Positions 1 through 11,915 of a stretch of 64,000 nucleotides of DNA are shown piece by piece. The stretch's first letter is position 1, and the number at the start of each line of letters is the position of its first letter. Origin of the DNA: Streptomyces sp. YIM 121038 (lineage in GTDB: Bacteria; Actinomycetota; Actinomycetes; Streptomycetales; Streptomycetaceae); contig NZ_CP030771.1 in the NCBI RefSeq assembly GCF_006088715.1, positions 248,001 through 312,000 on the forward strand, given 5' to 3'. The translations under genes were made by a program, and so were the position numbers. The notes beneath the pieces were generated by a model. That model ran no database searches. It saw nothing but the letters and a program-made list of their open reading frames with translations, and was not told the DNA's origin.

Positions 1-1
1 C

Positions 2-157
2 CTCTCTTGGCCCATCGGTTCCATCGTCACCCTGGCGGTCTTCACCGGCATCTGGCTGATCGCGGTCGGCCTGACAGAGGTCATCCACGCGTTCACCCTG
101 CGGAGCCTGGTGCGCTCGGCCGGCGGCTCCAGGCGGCACGCAACCGCCGTCGCCTGA
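2..157 (+). CDS. HdeD/DUF308-like membrane protein, C-terminal fragment (cut by window edge)
   Basis: Only the last 51 codons are inside the window, read in the second frame and ending at TGA 155-157. The peptide has one hydrophobic helix (about residues 4-24) carrying the GLTEVIHAF motif, followed by a short basic tail. HdeD/DUF308 membrane proteins have six helices with repeated G-x-x-E-I motifs of this kind and a cytoplasmic basic end, so the family call rests on that motif and the topology. The function in Streptomyces is not settled. It lies just outside the clavam region and nothing links it to that cluster. Confidence 0.55.
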   Translation, partial: LSWPIGSIVTLAVFTGIWLIAVGLTEVIHAFTLRSLVRSAGGSRRHATAVA

Positions 158-448
158 CTGGAGGCCGGGGGTCGGGCACGCCGAGGCCGATCCGGCCAGG
201 GCCAAGGTCGCGCACGATCGGGCGGGCGTAGTCCATCACTACCTCAATGCGGTACGTGTTGAAGTCGTCGCGGGCCTGCGCGGATCCACCCAGCACGGCG
301 GCTCCGGCCGACCCGGCCCCCACGCTCCAGCGCGCAGCAGGGCGCAGGCGGCAACGGTGCCGCACTCGGTGCGCAGCCGGGGGCGGCACCGTAGAAGCAC
401 GAACGGGCGCCGCAGCAGGGGCAGTGCGGCGGCAGGGCCACCAGGTTT

Positions 449-763
449 TCACCAAGCCCCCAACAGTCGCACCGCCGAGACTCGGCGCGCCACCGCGAGC
501 AGCTCCGCCACGTCCCCGCCCACGACCTCGTAAACCGCCGTTGCGCCCCTGCGATTCACCACAACGACCCCGCAGCCGAGCAACCCCGCCAGATGCTGCG
601 ACAACTCCGGAAGCTCGATCTCCAACCCGAGAGCGGCCAACAGCTCCCGCACCGGTACGGGCCCGCCCTGCAGCACTTCCAGCACGCGGATGCGCACCGG
701 GTGCCCCAGCACCTGCAACAGCTCCGCCTGCGCCTCGTACAGCGAATTCGGCACCCGATTCAC
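449..763 (-). CDS. ArsR/SmtB-family winged-helix regulator
   Basis: This is a 104-residue protein, the usual ArsR length. The GTG start at 763 has CAGGA just upstream and an in-frame stop 8 codons before it. Residues 12-35 (QVLGHPVRIRVLEVL) match the first helices of ArsR regulators, followed by a recognition helix with the ELSQHLAGL motif and a beta-wing with VVNRRGATAVYEV. No Cys-rich metal site is visible (single Cys in the wing), so a metal-sensing role is not supported. No partner gene follows it downstream: 158-448 holds no convincing gene. A perfect inverted repeat at 900-915 upstream is a candidate autoregulatory operator. Confidence 0.8.
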   Translation of the reverse strand: MNRVPNSLYEAQAELLQVLGHPVRIRVLEVLQGGPVPVRELLAALGLEIELPELSQHLAGLLGCGVVVVNRRGATAVYEVVGGDVAELLAVARRVSAVRLLGAW

Positions 764-1477
764 TCCTGGACCGTGCCCTTCTCATCGTCGGCCGCTTCAC
801 CCAACACGACTCCGTGGAGCCGGTCCCGCACCTCTTGAGCAAGCGCGTTCCGACCAAACGCACCCCCTCCAAGACTTGAGGGCCAAGGAAACTAACCAAT
901 TGCAGAACTATGCAAGTCTAAGCAATCGCATCCCGGCAGTCACTACGGCGATGAACTGCGACCTTCCAACCAGGCGACACCTGGCCGAGGTTGTGCACCC
1001 CGAAGCGCGGGGCCGATCGGCATCGCTCACCGCCCCCCAGCGACGCCACTCCCCCTCACCAGCACAGCAAGGCAGACTGCCGTAACCGCATGTCGCCGCA
1101 CCCCCAGCACCGCGATAGCCCGCGGGAGAGGTGACTGGACCCACTCGAAGGCACCAGCCGCCCCGCAAACCGCAGAGCCATGCAGGAAGCGAAGCGGAAC
1201 GCCACCGACCGAGACAGCGACAGATCCGCACAACGCGCGCTCGCGTAGCCCGGCGTCCGGATGGCCCGAGCGGTGCGGTGCCGCAGGCCCAGTTGCTGAG
1301 GGCTTGCGGCTCGCTTGACGCTTCGCTCGCGTTCCGTGCCAGTCGGACACAACCCCCGGCTGCGAGTCTCCCCGTGAGATCCGGCAACCGCTCGTCGAGG
1401 CCGCGTCCCTCCCCGTGTACCTCCGGGGGCGGCGACACGCCGGTGTGCCGATGACCATCCGCGAAGGAGCTCGCCTC
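764..1477. other. Non-coding gap between the ArsR-type gene and the clavam operon
   Basis: No frame gives a plausible protein; the long open frames on both strands have arginine/proline-rich low-complexity translations typical of antisense reading of GC-rich DNA. The part near 880-960 is relatively A/T-rich and holds the candidate operator. The right-hand part must contain the promoter of the aminotransferase operon, but I cannot place it securely. Confidence 0.5.
900..915. promoter_or_regulatory. Candidate ArsR operator (TTGCA-N6-TGCAA)
   Basis: A perfect 5-bp inverted repeat with a 6-bp spacer, TTGCAGAACTATGCAA, lies about 137 bp upstream of the ArsR-type gene start at 763. It is A/T-rich in a very GC-rich setting, like many winged-helix operators. 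Binding by the neighbouring regulator is inference. Confidence 0.4.
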
Positions 1478-2851
1478 ATGTCCACATCCTCGGTGGCACG
1501 GATTCCCGGCTCGGACCGGACGGCGCGATGGGTCCGGGCCGACCGTGACCGGCTCATCCATCCCAATCTCCCGAGCGGCCTCACGGAGCGCACCGTGATG
1601 GTCGAGGGGCAGGGGTGCTACGTACGCGACAGTTCGGGCAGGCGGTACCTGGACGCCGCGGCGGTGCTCGGCATGATGCAGGTGGGGCACGGGCGGGGTG
1701 AGATCGTCCGGGCCGCCGCCGCCCAGATGGGCACCCTGGAGTGCTTCCACCTCTGGGAGTCCATGAGCAACGACAAGGCGATCGAGCTGGCCGTACGGCT
1801 GGGTGACCTCGCCCCCACCGGTCTGGACCGCGTGTTCTTCACCAGCGGCGGGGCGGAGGGCAATGAGATCGCCTTGCGCATGGCGCGGTTCTTCCACCAC
1901 CGCAGGGGCGAGCCCGAGCGGACGTGGATCCTGTCGCGCAGGACGGCCTACCACGGCATCGCCTACGGCGCCGGAAGCGTCTCGGGGCTGCCCGTGTACC
2001 ACGAGGGCTTCGGCCCCTCGCTGCCGCACGTGCACCACTTGACGGCCCCCGACCCGTACCAAGGCGTCGGGTACGAGGGCGAGGACGTCACCGAGTTCTG
2101 CCTGCGTGAACTGCGGGAGACCATCGAACGGATCGGGCCGGACCGGATCGCGGCCATGATCGGCGAGCCGGTCATGAGCGTCGGCGGCGCGGTCGTCCCC
2201 CCGCCGGACTACTGGCCCCGGGTCGCCGAGCTGCTGGACGCGCACGGCATCCTGCTGATCTTCGACGAGGTGGTCACGGCGTACGGGCGGACCGGGCACT
2301 GGTTCGCCGCCGAGCACTTCGGAGTGCGGCCGGACCTGCTGGTGACAGCCAAGGGCATCACCTCCGGCTACGTCCCGCACGGCGCGGTGCTCGTCACCGA
2401 GGAGGTGGCGTCCGCGGTGACCGCGGCCAACGGATTCCCGATCGGCTTCACGTACACCGGGCATCCCACCGCCTGTGCGGTCGCGCTCACCAACCTGGAC
2501 CTCATCGAACGCGAGAAACTCCTCGACAACGCGACGGTGACCGGCGGCCACCTGGCCGACAGGCTGGCCGCGCTGTCCGAGCTGCCTGTCGTCGGCGAGG
2601 TGCGCCAGATCGGTCTGATGCTGGGCATCGAGCTGGTCGCGGACAAGCGGACACGGACGCAACTACCCACCGGCACGGCCCCGGTGGCGCGGGCGCTGCG
2701 CGAGGACGCCGGCATCATCCTGCGTGGCAACCCGCGGTCCCTCCTGATCAACCCGCCCCTGGTCCTGAACCGGGCCGAGGCCGACGAGCTGGCCGACGGA
2801 CTCCACGCGGTCCTCGCCCGCGTCGACCCCGACGGCCGGGTCCGGCCCTGA
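1478..2851 (+). CDS. Class III PLP aminotransferase, Cvm6-like
   Basis: This 457-residue protein has the class III aminotransferase layout: the SGGAEGNEIALR phosphate/substrate region (about residues 124-135), a LIFDEVVTAYGRTG motif whose Asp contacts the PLP pyridine nitrogen, and the Schiff-base lysine K292 in the TAKGIT motif. ATG 1478 is preferred over the in-frame ATG 1451 because GAAGGAG (1463-1469) sits at the right distance. It opens a rightward operon with the next three genes. Streptomyces clavuligerus Cvm6 is an aminotransferase of this class needed for 5S clavam formation, thought to deaminate clavaminate at the side chain; that role is inferred here from cluster context. Confidence 0.85.
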   Translation: MSTSSVARIPGSDRTARWVRADRDRLIHPNLPSGLTERTVMVEGQGCYVRDSSGRRYLDAAAVLGMMQVGHGRGEIVRAAAAQMGTLECFHLWESMSNDKAIELAVRLGDLAPTGLDRVFFTSGGAEGNEIALRMARFFHHRRGEPERTWILSRRTAYHGIAYGAGSVSGLPVYHEGFGPSLPHVHHLTAPDPYQGVGYEGEDVTEFCLRELRETIERIGPDRIAAMIGEPVMSVGGAVVPPPDYWPRVAELLDAHGILLIFDEVVTAYGRTGHWFAAEHFGVRPDLLVTAKGITSGYVPHGAVLVTEEVASAVTAANGFPIGFTYTGHPTACAVALTNLDLIEREKLLDNATVTGGHLADRLAALSELPVVGEVRQIGLMLGIELVADKRTRTQLPTGTAPVARALREDAGIILRGNPRSLLINPPLVLNRAEADELADGLHAVLARVDPDGRVRP

Positions 2852-2935
2852 ACCCCCGGCCCCCTACAGGCCCTTGGACCCCGCAGACGGCCGACCCGTC
2901 GTCCGCCCCTCGCCCCTGGATCGGAGGAACACCCC

Positions 2936-3580
2936 ATGACGCCCTTGGACCTCACCCCGGACGAACTGCTCACGACCACCCGCTCCGTACGCAAACGGCT
3001 CGACCTGACCCGGCCGGTCCCGCTGGAACTCGTCGAGGACTGCGTCCGTGTCGCCCTTCAGGCCCCGACGGGCAGCAACCGGCAGAGCTGGCACTGGATG
3101 GTCGTGACGGACGCACGGCAGCGGGCCTTGATCGGCGGCTACTACCGGCGCGCGGTGCGGGAGTACCTGCGTTCGGAGGGGACCTGCGCGTCGCTGTTCC
3201 CCGAGGACCCGGCACGCCACGCCGTGCAGCGGCGCGTGGGCGACAGCGTCGCCCATCTGGGCGAGCACATGGCCGAGGTGCCCGTCCACGTCATCCCCTG
3301 TCTCGACGTGAACGACGCTCCCGAGTACAACGAGGCGGGCAAGTGGGGCTCGATCGTCCAAGCCGCGTGGAGCTACATGCTCGCCGCGCGGGCGCGTCGC
3401 CTCGGGACCGCCTGGACCACCCTGCACCTGATGTACGAGAAGGAGATCGCTGAGCTGCTCGGCCTGCCGGACGGCGTCGTCCAGGCGGCGCTCATCCCGA
3501 CGGCGTTCTCCCTCGGCACACGATTCAGGCCCGCCGCGCGGCAGCCTCTCGAACGGGTGCTCCACGTGGACACGTGGTAG
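2936..3580 (+). CDS. Nitroreductase-family FMN enzyme
   Basis: The 214-residue sequence starts with the family signature TTRSVRKRLDL (about residues 14-24), where the RSxR motif binds the FMN phosphate, and continues with QAPTGSNRQSWHW. A LGTAWTTLHL segment near the C-terminus matches the second FMN loop. GATCGGAGGA lies upstream of ATG 2936. It sits 84 bp after the aminotransferase and 16 bp before the aldo/keto reductase gene, so it belongs to the operon. Family members reduce nitro groups, flavins or enones, or carry out dehydrogenations. I do not recognise it as a standard member of the S. clavuligerus clavam set, and its substrate is unknown. Confidence 0.82.
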   Translation: MTPLDLTPDELLTTTRSVRKRLDLTRPVPLELVEDCVRVALQAPTGSNRQSWHWMVVTDARQRALIGGYYRRAVREYLRSEGTCASLFPEDPARHAVQRRVGDSVAHLGEHMAEVPVHVIPCLDVNDAPEYNEAGKWGSIVQAAWSYMLAARARRLGTAWTTLHLMYEKEIAELLGLPDGVVQAALIPTAFSLGTRFRPAARQPLERVLHVDTW

Positions 3581-3596
3581 GCGGAGGAACCCACAC

Positions 3597-4604
3597 ATGA
3601 GGCACGACGACGGATCACCCCTGCCCACTCGCGCACTCGGTGGGCTCACGCTGCCCGCGCAGGGCCTCGGCTGCCTGAGCATGACCTCCTTCTACGCGTC
3701 GGCCGAACCCGCCGAGGCGGTCGCCACCGTACGGCACGCCATCGACCGGGGCGTCACCCTGCTGGACACGGCGGACGTCCAGGGACTCGGCGAAGGCGAG
3801 CGACTGCTCGGGAAGGCGGTCGCGGGCCGCCGGGACCGCGTGCTGATCTCCACGAAAGTCGGTCTGGAACGCGACCGTGACGGGATGTTCCTCGGCGTAC
3901 GGGGCGACCGGGCGTACATCCGGGAGCGCTGCCACGCCTCACTGCGCCGCCTGGGCGTCGACCACCTCGACTTCTACGTCAAGCACTGGGCGGCTCCCGG
4001 CGAGCGGGTGGAGGAGGCGGTCGGCGCCCTGGCGGAGCTCGTCACGGAGGGCAAGGTGCGCCATCTGTGCCTCTCCGAGGTCTCCGCCGACACCATCCGC
4101 CGCGCCCACGCGGTGCACCCCGTCACCGCCGTCCAGAGTGAGTGGTCGCTGGTGAGCCGGGGCATCGAGGCCCAGGTGCTGCCCGTCTGCCGGGAGCTGG
4201 GCATCGGCGTCATCGCGTCGTGCCCGCTGGGGCGCGGGCTGCTCACCGGACGGATCGCCTCCGTCGCCGACCTCGGCCCGGCGGCGGACTTCCGGCGTAC
4301 GCTGCCCCGCTTCGAGCCGCTCCACCTCGCACGCAACCAAGCGGTCGTGGACGCGCTGAGGCCCCTGGCCGCGAGCCGTGACCTGTCCGTCGCCCAGCTC
4401 GCCCTGGCCTGGCTCCACCACCAGGGCGACGACGTCGTGCCCATCCCGGGCACCGGTCGCCGCGGCCACCTGGCGGAGAACCTGGGCGCCGCCTTCGTCG
4501 GACTGACCGCAGAGGAGCTGCGGACCGTGGAGAGCGCGGTGTCGGCCGCGGGTGTCCACGGCGAGCGGTATCCGCCCTTCCTGATGCGGCTCGTCGACAA
4601 CTGA
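3597..4604 (+). CDS. Aldo/keto reductase-like protein, Cvm1-like, with catalytic Tyr replaced by Gln
   Basis: This 335-residue TIM-barrel protein of the AKR superfamily follows the SD GGAGGAA. The catalytic tetrad Asp-Tyr-Lys-His is incomplete: D57 in LLDTADVQGLG, K87 in ISTKVGL and H130 in YVKHW are present, but the expected Tyr is Q62 (codon CAG). The NADPH-binding tail is kept (VPIPGTGRRGHLAENLG). S. clavuligerus cvm1 in the clavam cluster also encodes an AKR, so the context fits. Without the Tyr proton donor, ordinary carbonyl reduction should be impaired. It may use another donor, catalyse a different reaction, or be a structural partner. Confidence 0.85.
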   Translation: MRHDDGSPLPTRALGGLTLPAQGLGCLSMTSFYASAEPAEAVATVRHAIDRGVTLLDTADVQGLGEGERLLGKAVAGRRDRVLISTKVGLERDRDGMFLGVRGDRAYIRERCHASLRRLGVDHLDFYVKHWAAPGERVEEAVGALAELVTEGKVRHLCLSEVSADTIRRAHAVHPVTAVQSEWSLVSRGIEAQVLPVCRELGIGVIASCPLGRGLLTGRIASVADLGPAADFRRTLPRFEPLHLARNQAVVDALRPLAASRDLSVAQLALAWLHHQGDDVVPIPGTGRRGHLAENLGAAFVGLTAEELRTVESAVSAAGVHGERYPPFLMRLVDN

Positions 4605-4646
4605 GCCGTCTTCCCGGCACGAGCGCACGAGCGGAGGAACGAGAAC

Positions 4647-5786
4647 GTGAGATTCCTGCAACTCGACCACGAGGTCTGTGAAGAGCTCCTGCCCGGCCTC
4701 GCCGGCCGCCTCGCCGATGTGCCGTTCGACGAGCTGGAGTCCCCGGCGAGCCCGGCCATCGCGTTGTTCAAGGAGTACGGCGGCACCAATCTCCTGGTCC
4801 CCCGCGACTACGGCGGGATCGGCGCCTCCGCGCTCGACGCCGTCAGGGTGATCCGCGCGCTGGCGTCGCTCGCCCCGTCCCTCGCGGTGGCCACCGCGAT
4901 GCACCACTTCTCGGTCGGCATGCTGTTCGCCGTCGGTCCGCTCTACGAGAGCGGCACCGGCATCCACACGTCCGTGCTCGACGTGGTCGCGAAGAACCGG
5001 TCGCTCATCGCGTCGGGCTACGCGGAGGGGCGCTCCGGGCGCGGCATCCTCACCCCCACCGTCGAGGCCCGCGAGACAGCCGGCGGCTACCTCGTCAGCG
5101 GCTCCAAGAAGCCGTGCAGCCTCTCGCGTTCGATGGACTTCCTCACGGCGAGCGTCGCGCTGCCCGGGGACGACGGCGACGCCGGGATGGGTCTCCTGGT
5201 GCTCCCCTCCGATACGCCGGGCATCTCCGTGCACGAGTTCTGGTCGACGTTCCCGCTGGCCGGAGCGGAGAGCCACGAGGTCCGCCTCACCGATGTGTTC
5301 GCCCGGGCGGAGCACGTCCTGCGGGCCCCGGCGAACGCCGCCGAGAAGCTCGACGAGCTCAACGAGGCCGGTGTGATCTGGTTCCAGATGATCGTGGCCG
5401 CCTCGTACACCGGCGTGGCCAGCGCGCTGGTCGATCTCGTCCTGCGCGAGCGGCGCGGATCGGCCGGGGAGCGCGCCCGGCTGTGTCTGCTCATCGAATC
5501 CGCGGCGTCCCTGGTGGAGGGGGTGGCCCGTCGGATCATGGACGGCGACCTCGGCAACGACTGTGCCGCCGCCTCCCTGTTCACCCGCTTCTCCGTGCAG
5601 GACGTCATCACCCGGGCCGTCTCCCAGGCGGTCGAGATGCTGGGCGGGATGGCCTTCGTCACCTCGCCGAGGATCGCTTGCCTGGCCTCCGCCGCGCAGG
5701 CCGTCGTCTTCCACCCGCCGTCGCGGATGAGCATGAGCGAGGCGGTCGTCGACTACTACGCGGGCAAGCCGCTGCTGTTCTCGTAG
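4647..5786 (+). CDS. Acyl-CoA-dehydrogenase-fold flavoprotein
   Basis: The 379-residue protein (GTG start after GGAGGAAC) has the three-part ACAD fold: an N-terminal helical domain with NLLVPRDYGGIG (about residues 51-62), a middle beta domain containing SGYAEGRSGRG and a C-terminal helical domain with AVEMLGGMAF. In ordinary ACADs a catalytic Glu lies in or near a C-terminal EGT motif; here the tail reads SMSEAVVDYYAGKPL with no EGT. ACAD-fold proteins of this type include two-component flavin monooxygenases (class D). A flavin reductase is encoded in the same cluster at 15510, so a monooxygenase role is plausible. Last gene of the rightward operon. Confidence 0.75.
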   Translation: MRFLQLDHEVCEELLPGLAGRLADVPFDELESPASPAIALFKEYGGTNLLVPRDYGGIGASALDAVRVIRALASLAPSLAVATAMHHFSVGMLFAVGPLYESGTGIHTSVLDVVAKNRSLIASGYAEGRSGRGILTPTVEARETAGGYLVSGSKKPCSLSRSMDFLTASVALPGDDGDAGMGLLVLPSDTPGISVHEFWSTFPLAGAESHEVRLTDVFARAEHVLRAPANAAEKLDELNEAGVIWFQMIVAASYTGVASALVDLVLRERRGSAGERARLCLLIESAASLVEGVARRIMDGDLGNDCAAASLFTRFSVQDVITRAVSQAVEMLGGMAFVTSPRIACLASAAQAVVFHPPSRMSMSEAVVDYYAGKPLLFS

Positions 5787-5886
5787 CGAGTCCGCCAGCG
5801 GCTCCCGTAGTGAGTCCGCCAGCGAGGGCAGCGAGTCCGGCAACGCCGTCACGGCCGCGGTCCGGCGCGACGCGCGAGTGTCCGGC

Positions 5887-5940
5887 CCGACGCGCGGGTG
5901 TGGGGGCGCCGGTGTCGGCGCCCCCACACCCGCGCGTCGG
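5887..5940. terminator. Very strong bidirectional hairpin between convergent clavam operons
   Basis: Two 24-bp arms (5887-5910 and 5917-5940) are perfect reverse complements around the 6-bp loop GGTGTC. The hairpin starts 100 bp after the acyl-CoA-dehydrogenase-like gene and ends one base before the stop triplet of cas, so it can terminate both operons. There is no T-tract, as is common for Streptomyces terminators. Confidence 0.85.
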
Positions 5941-5941
5941 A

Positions 5942-7863
<1,922 letters not shown>

Positions 7864-7954
7864 GGTGGGGTCCCTTCCTTCCTGACCTTCCTGACCTTCC
7901 TGGGCGACGTGCTGGTCGGTCGCGGGGCGGTTCTGTTCGTGGTGGTGGTGCGAC

Positions 7955-8062
7955 CGAGGGCGGTGCGGCGACTGAAGGTGGTACTGCGATCGAAGGCGGT
8001 GCGACGACTGAAGGTGGTACTGCGATCGAAGGCGGTGCGACGACTGAAGGTGGTACTGCGAT
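7955..8062. repeat. Three tandem copies of a 36-bp repeat between bls and pah
   Basis: Copies lie at 7955-7990, 7991-8026 and 8027-8062. The last two are identical and the first differs by two bases. The array lies just after the bls stop (8074-8076) in the 210-bp gap before pah, inside the ceaS-bls-pah-cas transcript. The unit length is a multiple of three, and on the minus strand it could be read as a Ser/Pro/Ala/Val-rich peptide, but no gene start supports that. A second small repeat (three CTTCCTG units, 7877-7900) lies next to pah. Confidence 0.9.
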
Positions 8063-8073
8063 CGCGTGCGCGG

Positions 8074-9618
8074 TCACCGCGGGGCCGGGCGGGCGCCGCG
8101 CGGCTCGCGGTCGGCGACGAGGCGGGCGATCGCGTCGACGGCCACCTCGTCCGGGTGGCGTCCGCCGACGACGACCTGGTCGAAGATCTCCCTGACGACC
8201 AGCCGTTTGGCCTGGCGCACCCGGTCCTGCGGGACACCGGCGTCCTGGAGGAGCCGGGTGAACGACGACGTGGTGCCCGACCCCTCGTGCACGCCGAGCT
8301 TGGGGCGGACGAGGACCTCGTGCGGCAGGACGCCTCTCATGGCGGCGCGCAGCACCCATTTGTCCCGCCCGTGGCGGTGCTTGAGCCCGGCCTCCACCGA
8401 CACGAGGAGGTCGAGGACGTCGCGGTCCCAGTAGGGGTGGGTCGACCAGTGGCCTGCCACCGCGGAGAGGGTCGGTGTCATCTCGTTCAGGCCGTCGAAG
8501 GTGTTCATGTCGCGGCAGACGGCCTCCTCCAGGTGGGGAAGCCGGCCCTCCCGGTGCATACCGCCGAGCGGGATGTCGGCCCCGTACCCGGTGAGCACGC
8601 GCCGGCCGGCGGCGCCGTCGGCTCCCGTGCCGCCGAGTCGCAGGTACAGCGCGGTCAGCGGCAGCAGGTACTCGACGACGTCCGGGTCGAGGCACTCCGC
8701 CGCCCAGACCGCGTACGGCAGTTGCCGCAGCAGTTCCGGCGTCGGGACGGTGATCTCCTGGTGCGCGGAGCCGATGTGCCGGGCGACGACGCGCGCCTGC
8801 GGGAACTCGTCGGCCTCGTCGGTGCCCATGGAGACCGTGTCGATGGGTCCCGGTGACCGGCGGGCGGCCAGCGCCGCGACCGATGAGGAGTCGATGCCGC
8901 CCGAGAGCACCACCAGGGGCGTGCCCGCACCCGTGCGGGCCGCCACCGCGCGCTCCAGCGTGCGGCGGACGGCGTCGGCCGCTTCGTCCTCCGGCAGGAT
9001 CCGGCGGGCCGACGGCGGCGCCCAGGTGCGGTGGGTGACGCACTTCCCGGTGGCCACCTCGATGTCCAGGGCCGTGCCGGCCGGGACCTGGTGGATGCCG
9101 AGCCGCCCGCGCACCGGCCGGGCCGGGGCGGGCCGCCCCCGAGGGGCGGCCCGCAGCGCCTTCGCCTCCGTCGCCGCCAGGACGCGGCCCGGGGCGACGG
9201 AGACGTACAGGGGCACCGACCCCGCGTGGTCCGTGGCGAGCACAGCGCGCCGGGAGTCCGTGAACAGCGCGGCGAACCGCCCGTTGAGAAGCCGGAAGAC
9301 GGGGGCGCCGTAGACGTCGAAGAGGGCCAGGATCAGGGCGGCGTCGCCGTCCGGCAGCGCGCGGCCGGGCAGAAGGCCGAGCAGTTCGCCCTGGTTGTAC
9401 AGCTCTCCCGCGAAGACCAGGGTCCTGTCCTGGTGGTGGGCGCACGCCCGGTCGGGTGCCCCGGAGTGCAGGAGGACGGCGTGCAGCACGCGGTCGGCCG
9501 TCCGCTCGTGCCACCGGGCCAAGGAGCCGCGGGAGGCGAAGTCCGGTGCGAGGGGTCCGCCGCCGTCGAGGCGGACCTCCGCCTGGAAGCCGGTCGCGGC
9601 GGGAAGCGTCGCCTCCAT
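8074..9618 (-). CDS. bls: Beta-lactam synthetase
   Basis: This 514-residue asparagine-synthetase-like enzyme closes the beta-lactam ring of N2-(2-carboxyethyl)arginine with ATP. The N-terminal glutaminase-like domain lacks the nucleophilic Cys2 (it starts Met-Glu), as expected for BLS. The C-terminal synthetase domain holds the pyrophosphate loop SGGIDSS at 239-245, the catalytic dyad Y345 and E379 (34 residues apart, as in S. clavuligerus Y348/E382) and K440 in VRPKLGV. ATG 9618 lies 3 bp after the ceaS stop, so the two are translated together. The Tyr/Glu dyad separates it from true asparagine synthetases. Confidence 0.96.
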   Translation of the reverse strand: MEATLPAATGFQAEVRLDGGGPLAPDFASRGSLARWHERTADRVLHAVLLHSGAPDRACAHHQDRTLVFAGELYNQGELLGLLPGRALPDGDAALILALFDVYGAPVFRLLNGRFAALFTDSRRAVLATDHAGSVPLYVSVAPGRVLAATEAKALRAAPRGRPAPARPVRGRLGIHQVPAGTALDIEVATGKCVTHRTWAPPSARRILPEDEAADAVRRTLERAVAARTGAGTPLVVLSGGIDSSSVAALAARRSPGPIDTVSMGTDEADEFPQARVVARHIGSAHQEITVPTPELLRQLPYAVWAAECLDPDVVEYLLPLTALYLRLGGTGADGAAGRRVLTGYGADIPLGGMHREGRLPHLEEAVCRDMNTFDGLNEMTPTLSAVAGHWSTHPYWDRDVLDLLVSVEAGLKHRHGRDKWVLRAAMRGVLPHEVLVRPKLGVHEGSGTTSSFTRLLQDAGVPQDRVRQAKRLVVREIFDQVVVGGRHPDEVAVDAIARLVADREPRGARPAPR

Positions 9619-9621
9619 GAC

Positions 9622-11915
<2,294 letters not shown>

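Noticed and set aside
908..2662. 584-codon minus-strand open frame over the aminotransferase gene
   Set aside because: It is antisense to a clear PLP enzyme; its translation is His/Arg/Gly-rich with no domain, as expected from shadow reading of GC-rich DNA.
8074..9618. Asparagine synthetase as alternative for bls
   Set aside because: It lacks Cys2 and has the BLS Tyr345/Glu379 pair and Lys440; it sits 3 bp from ceaS.
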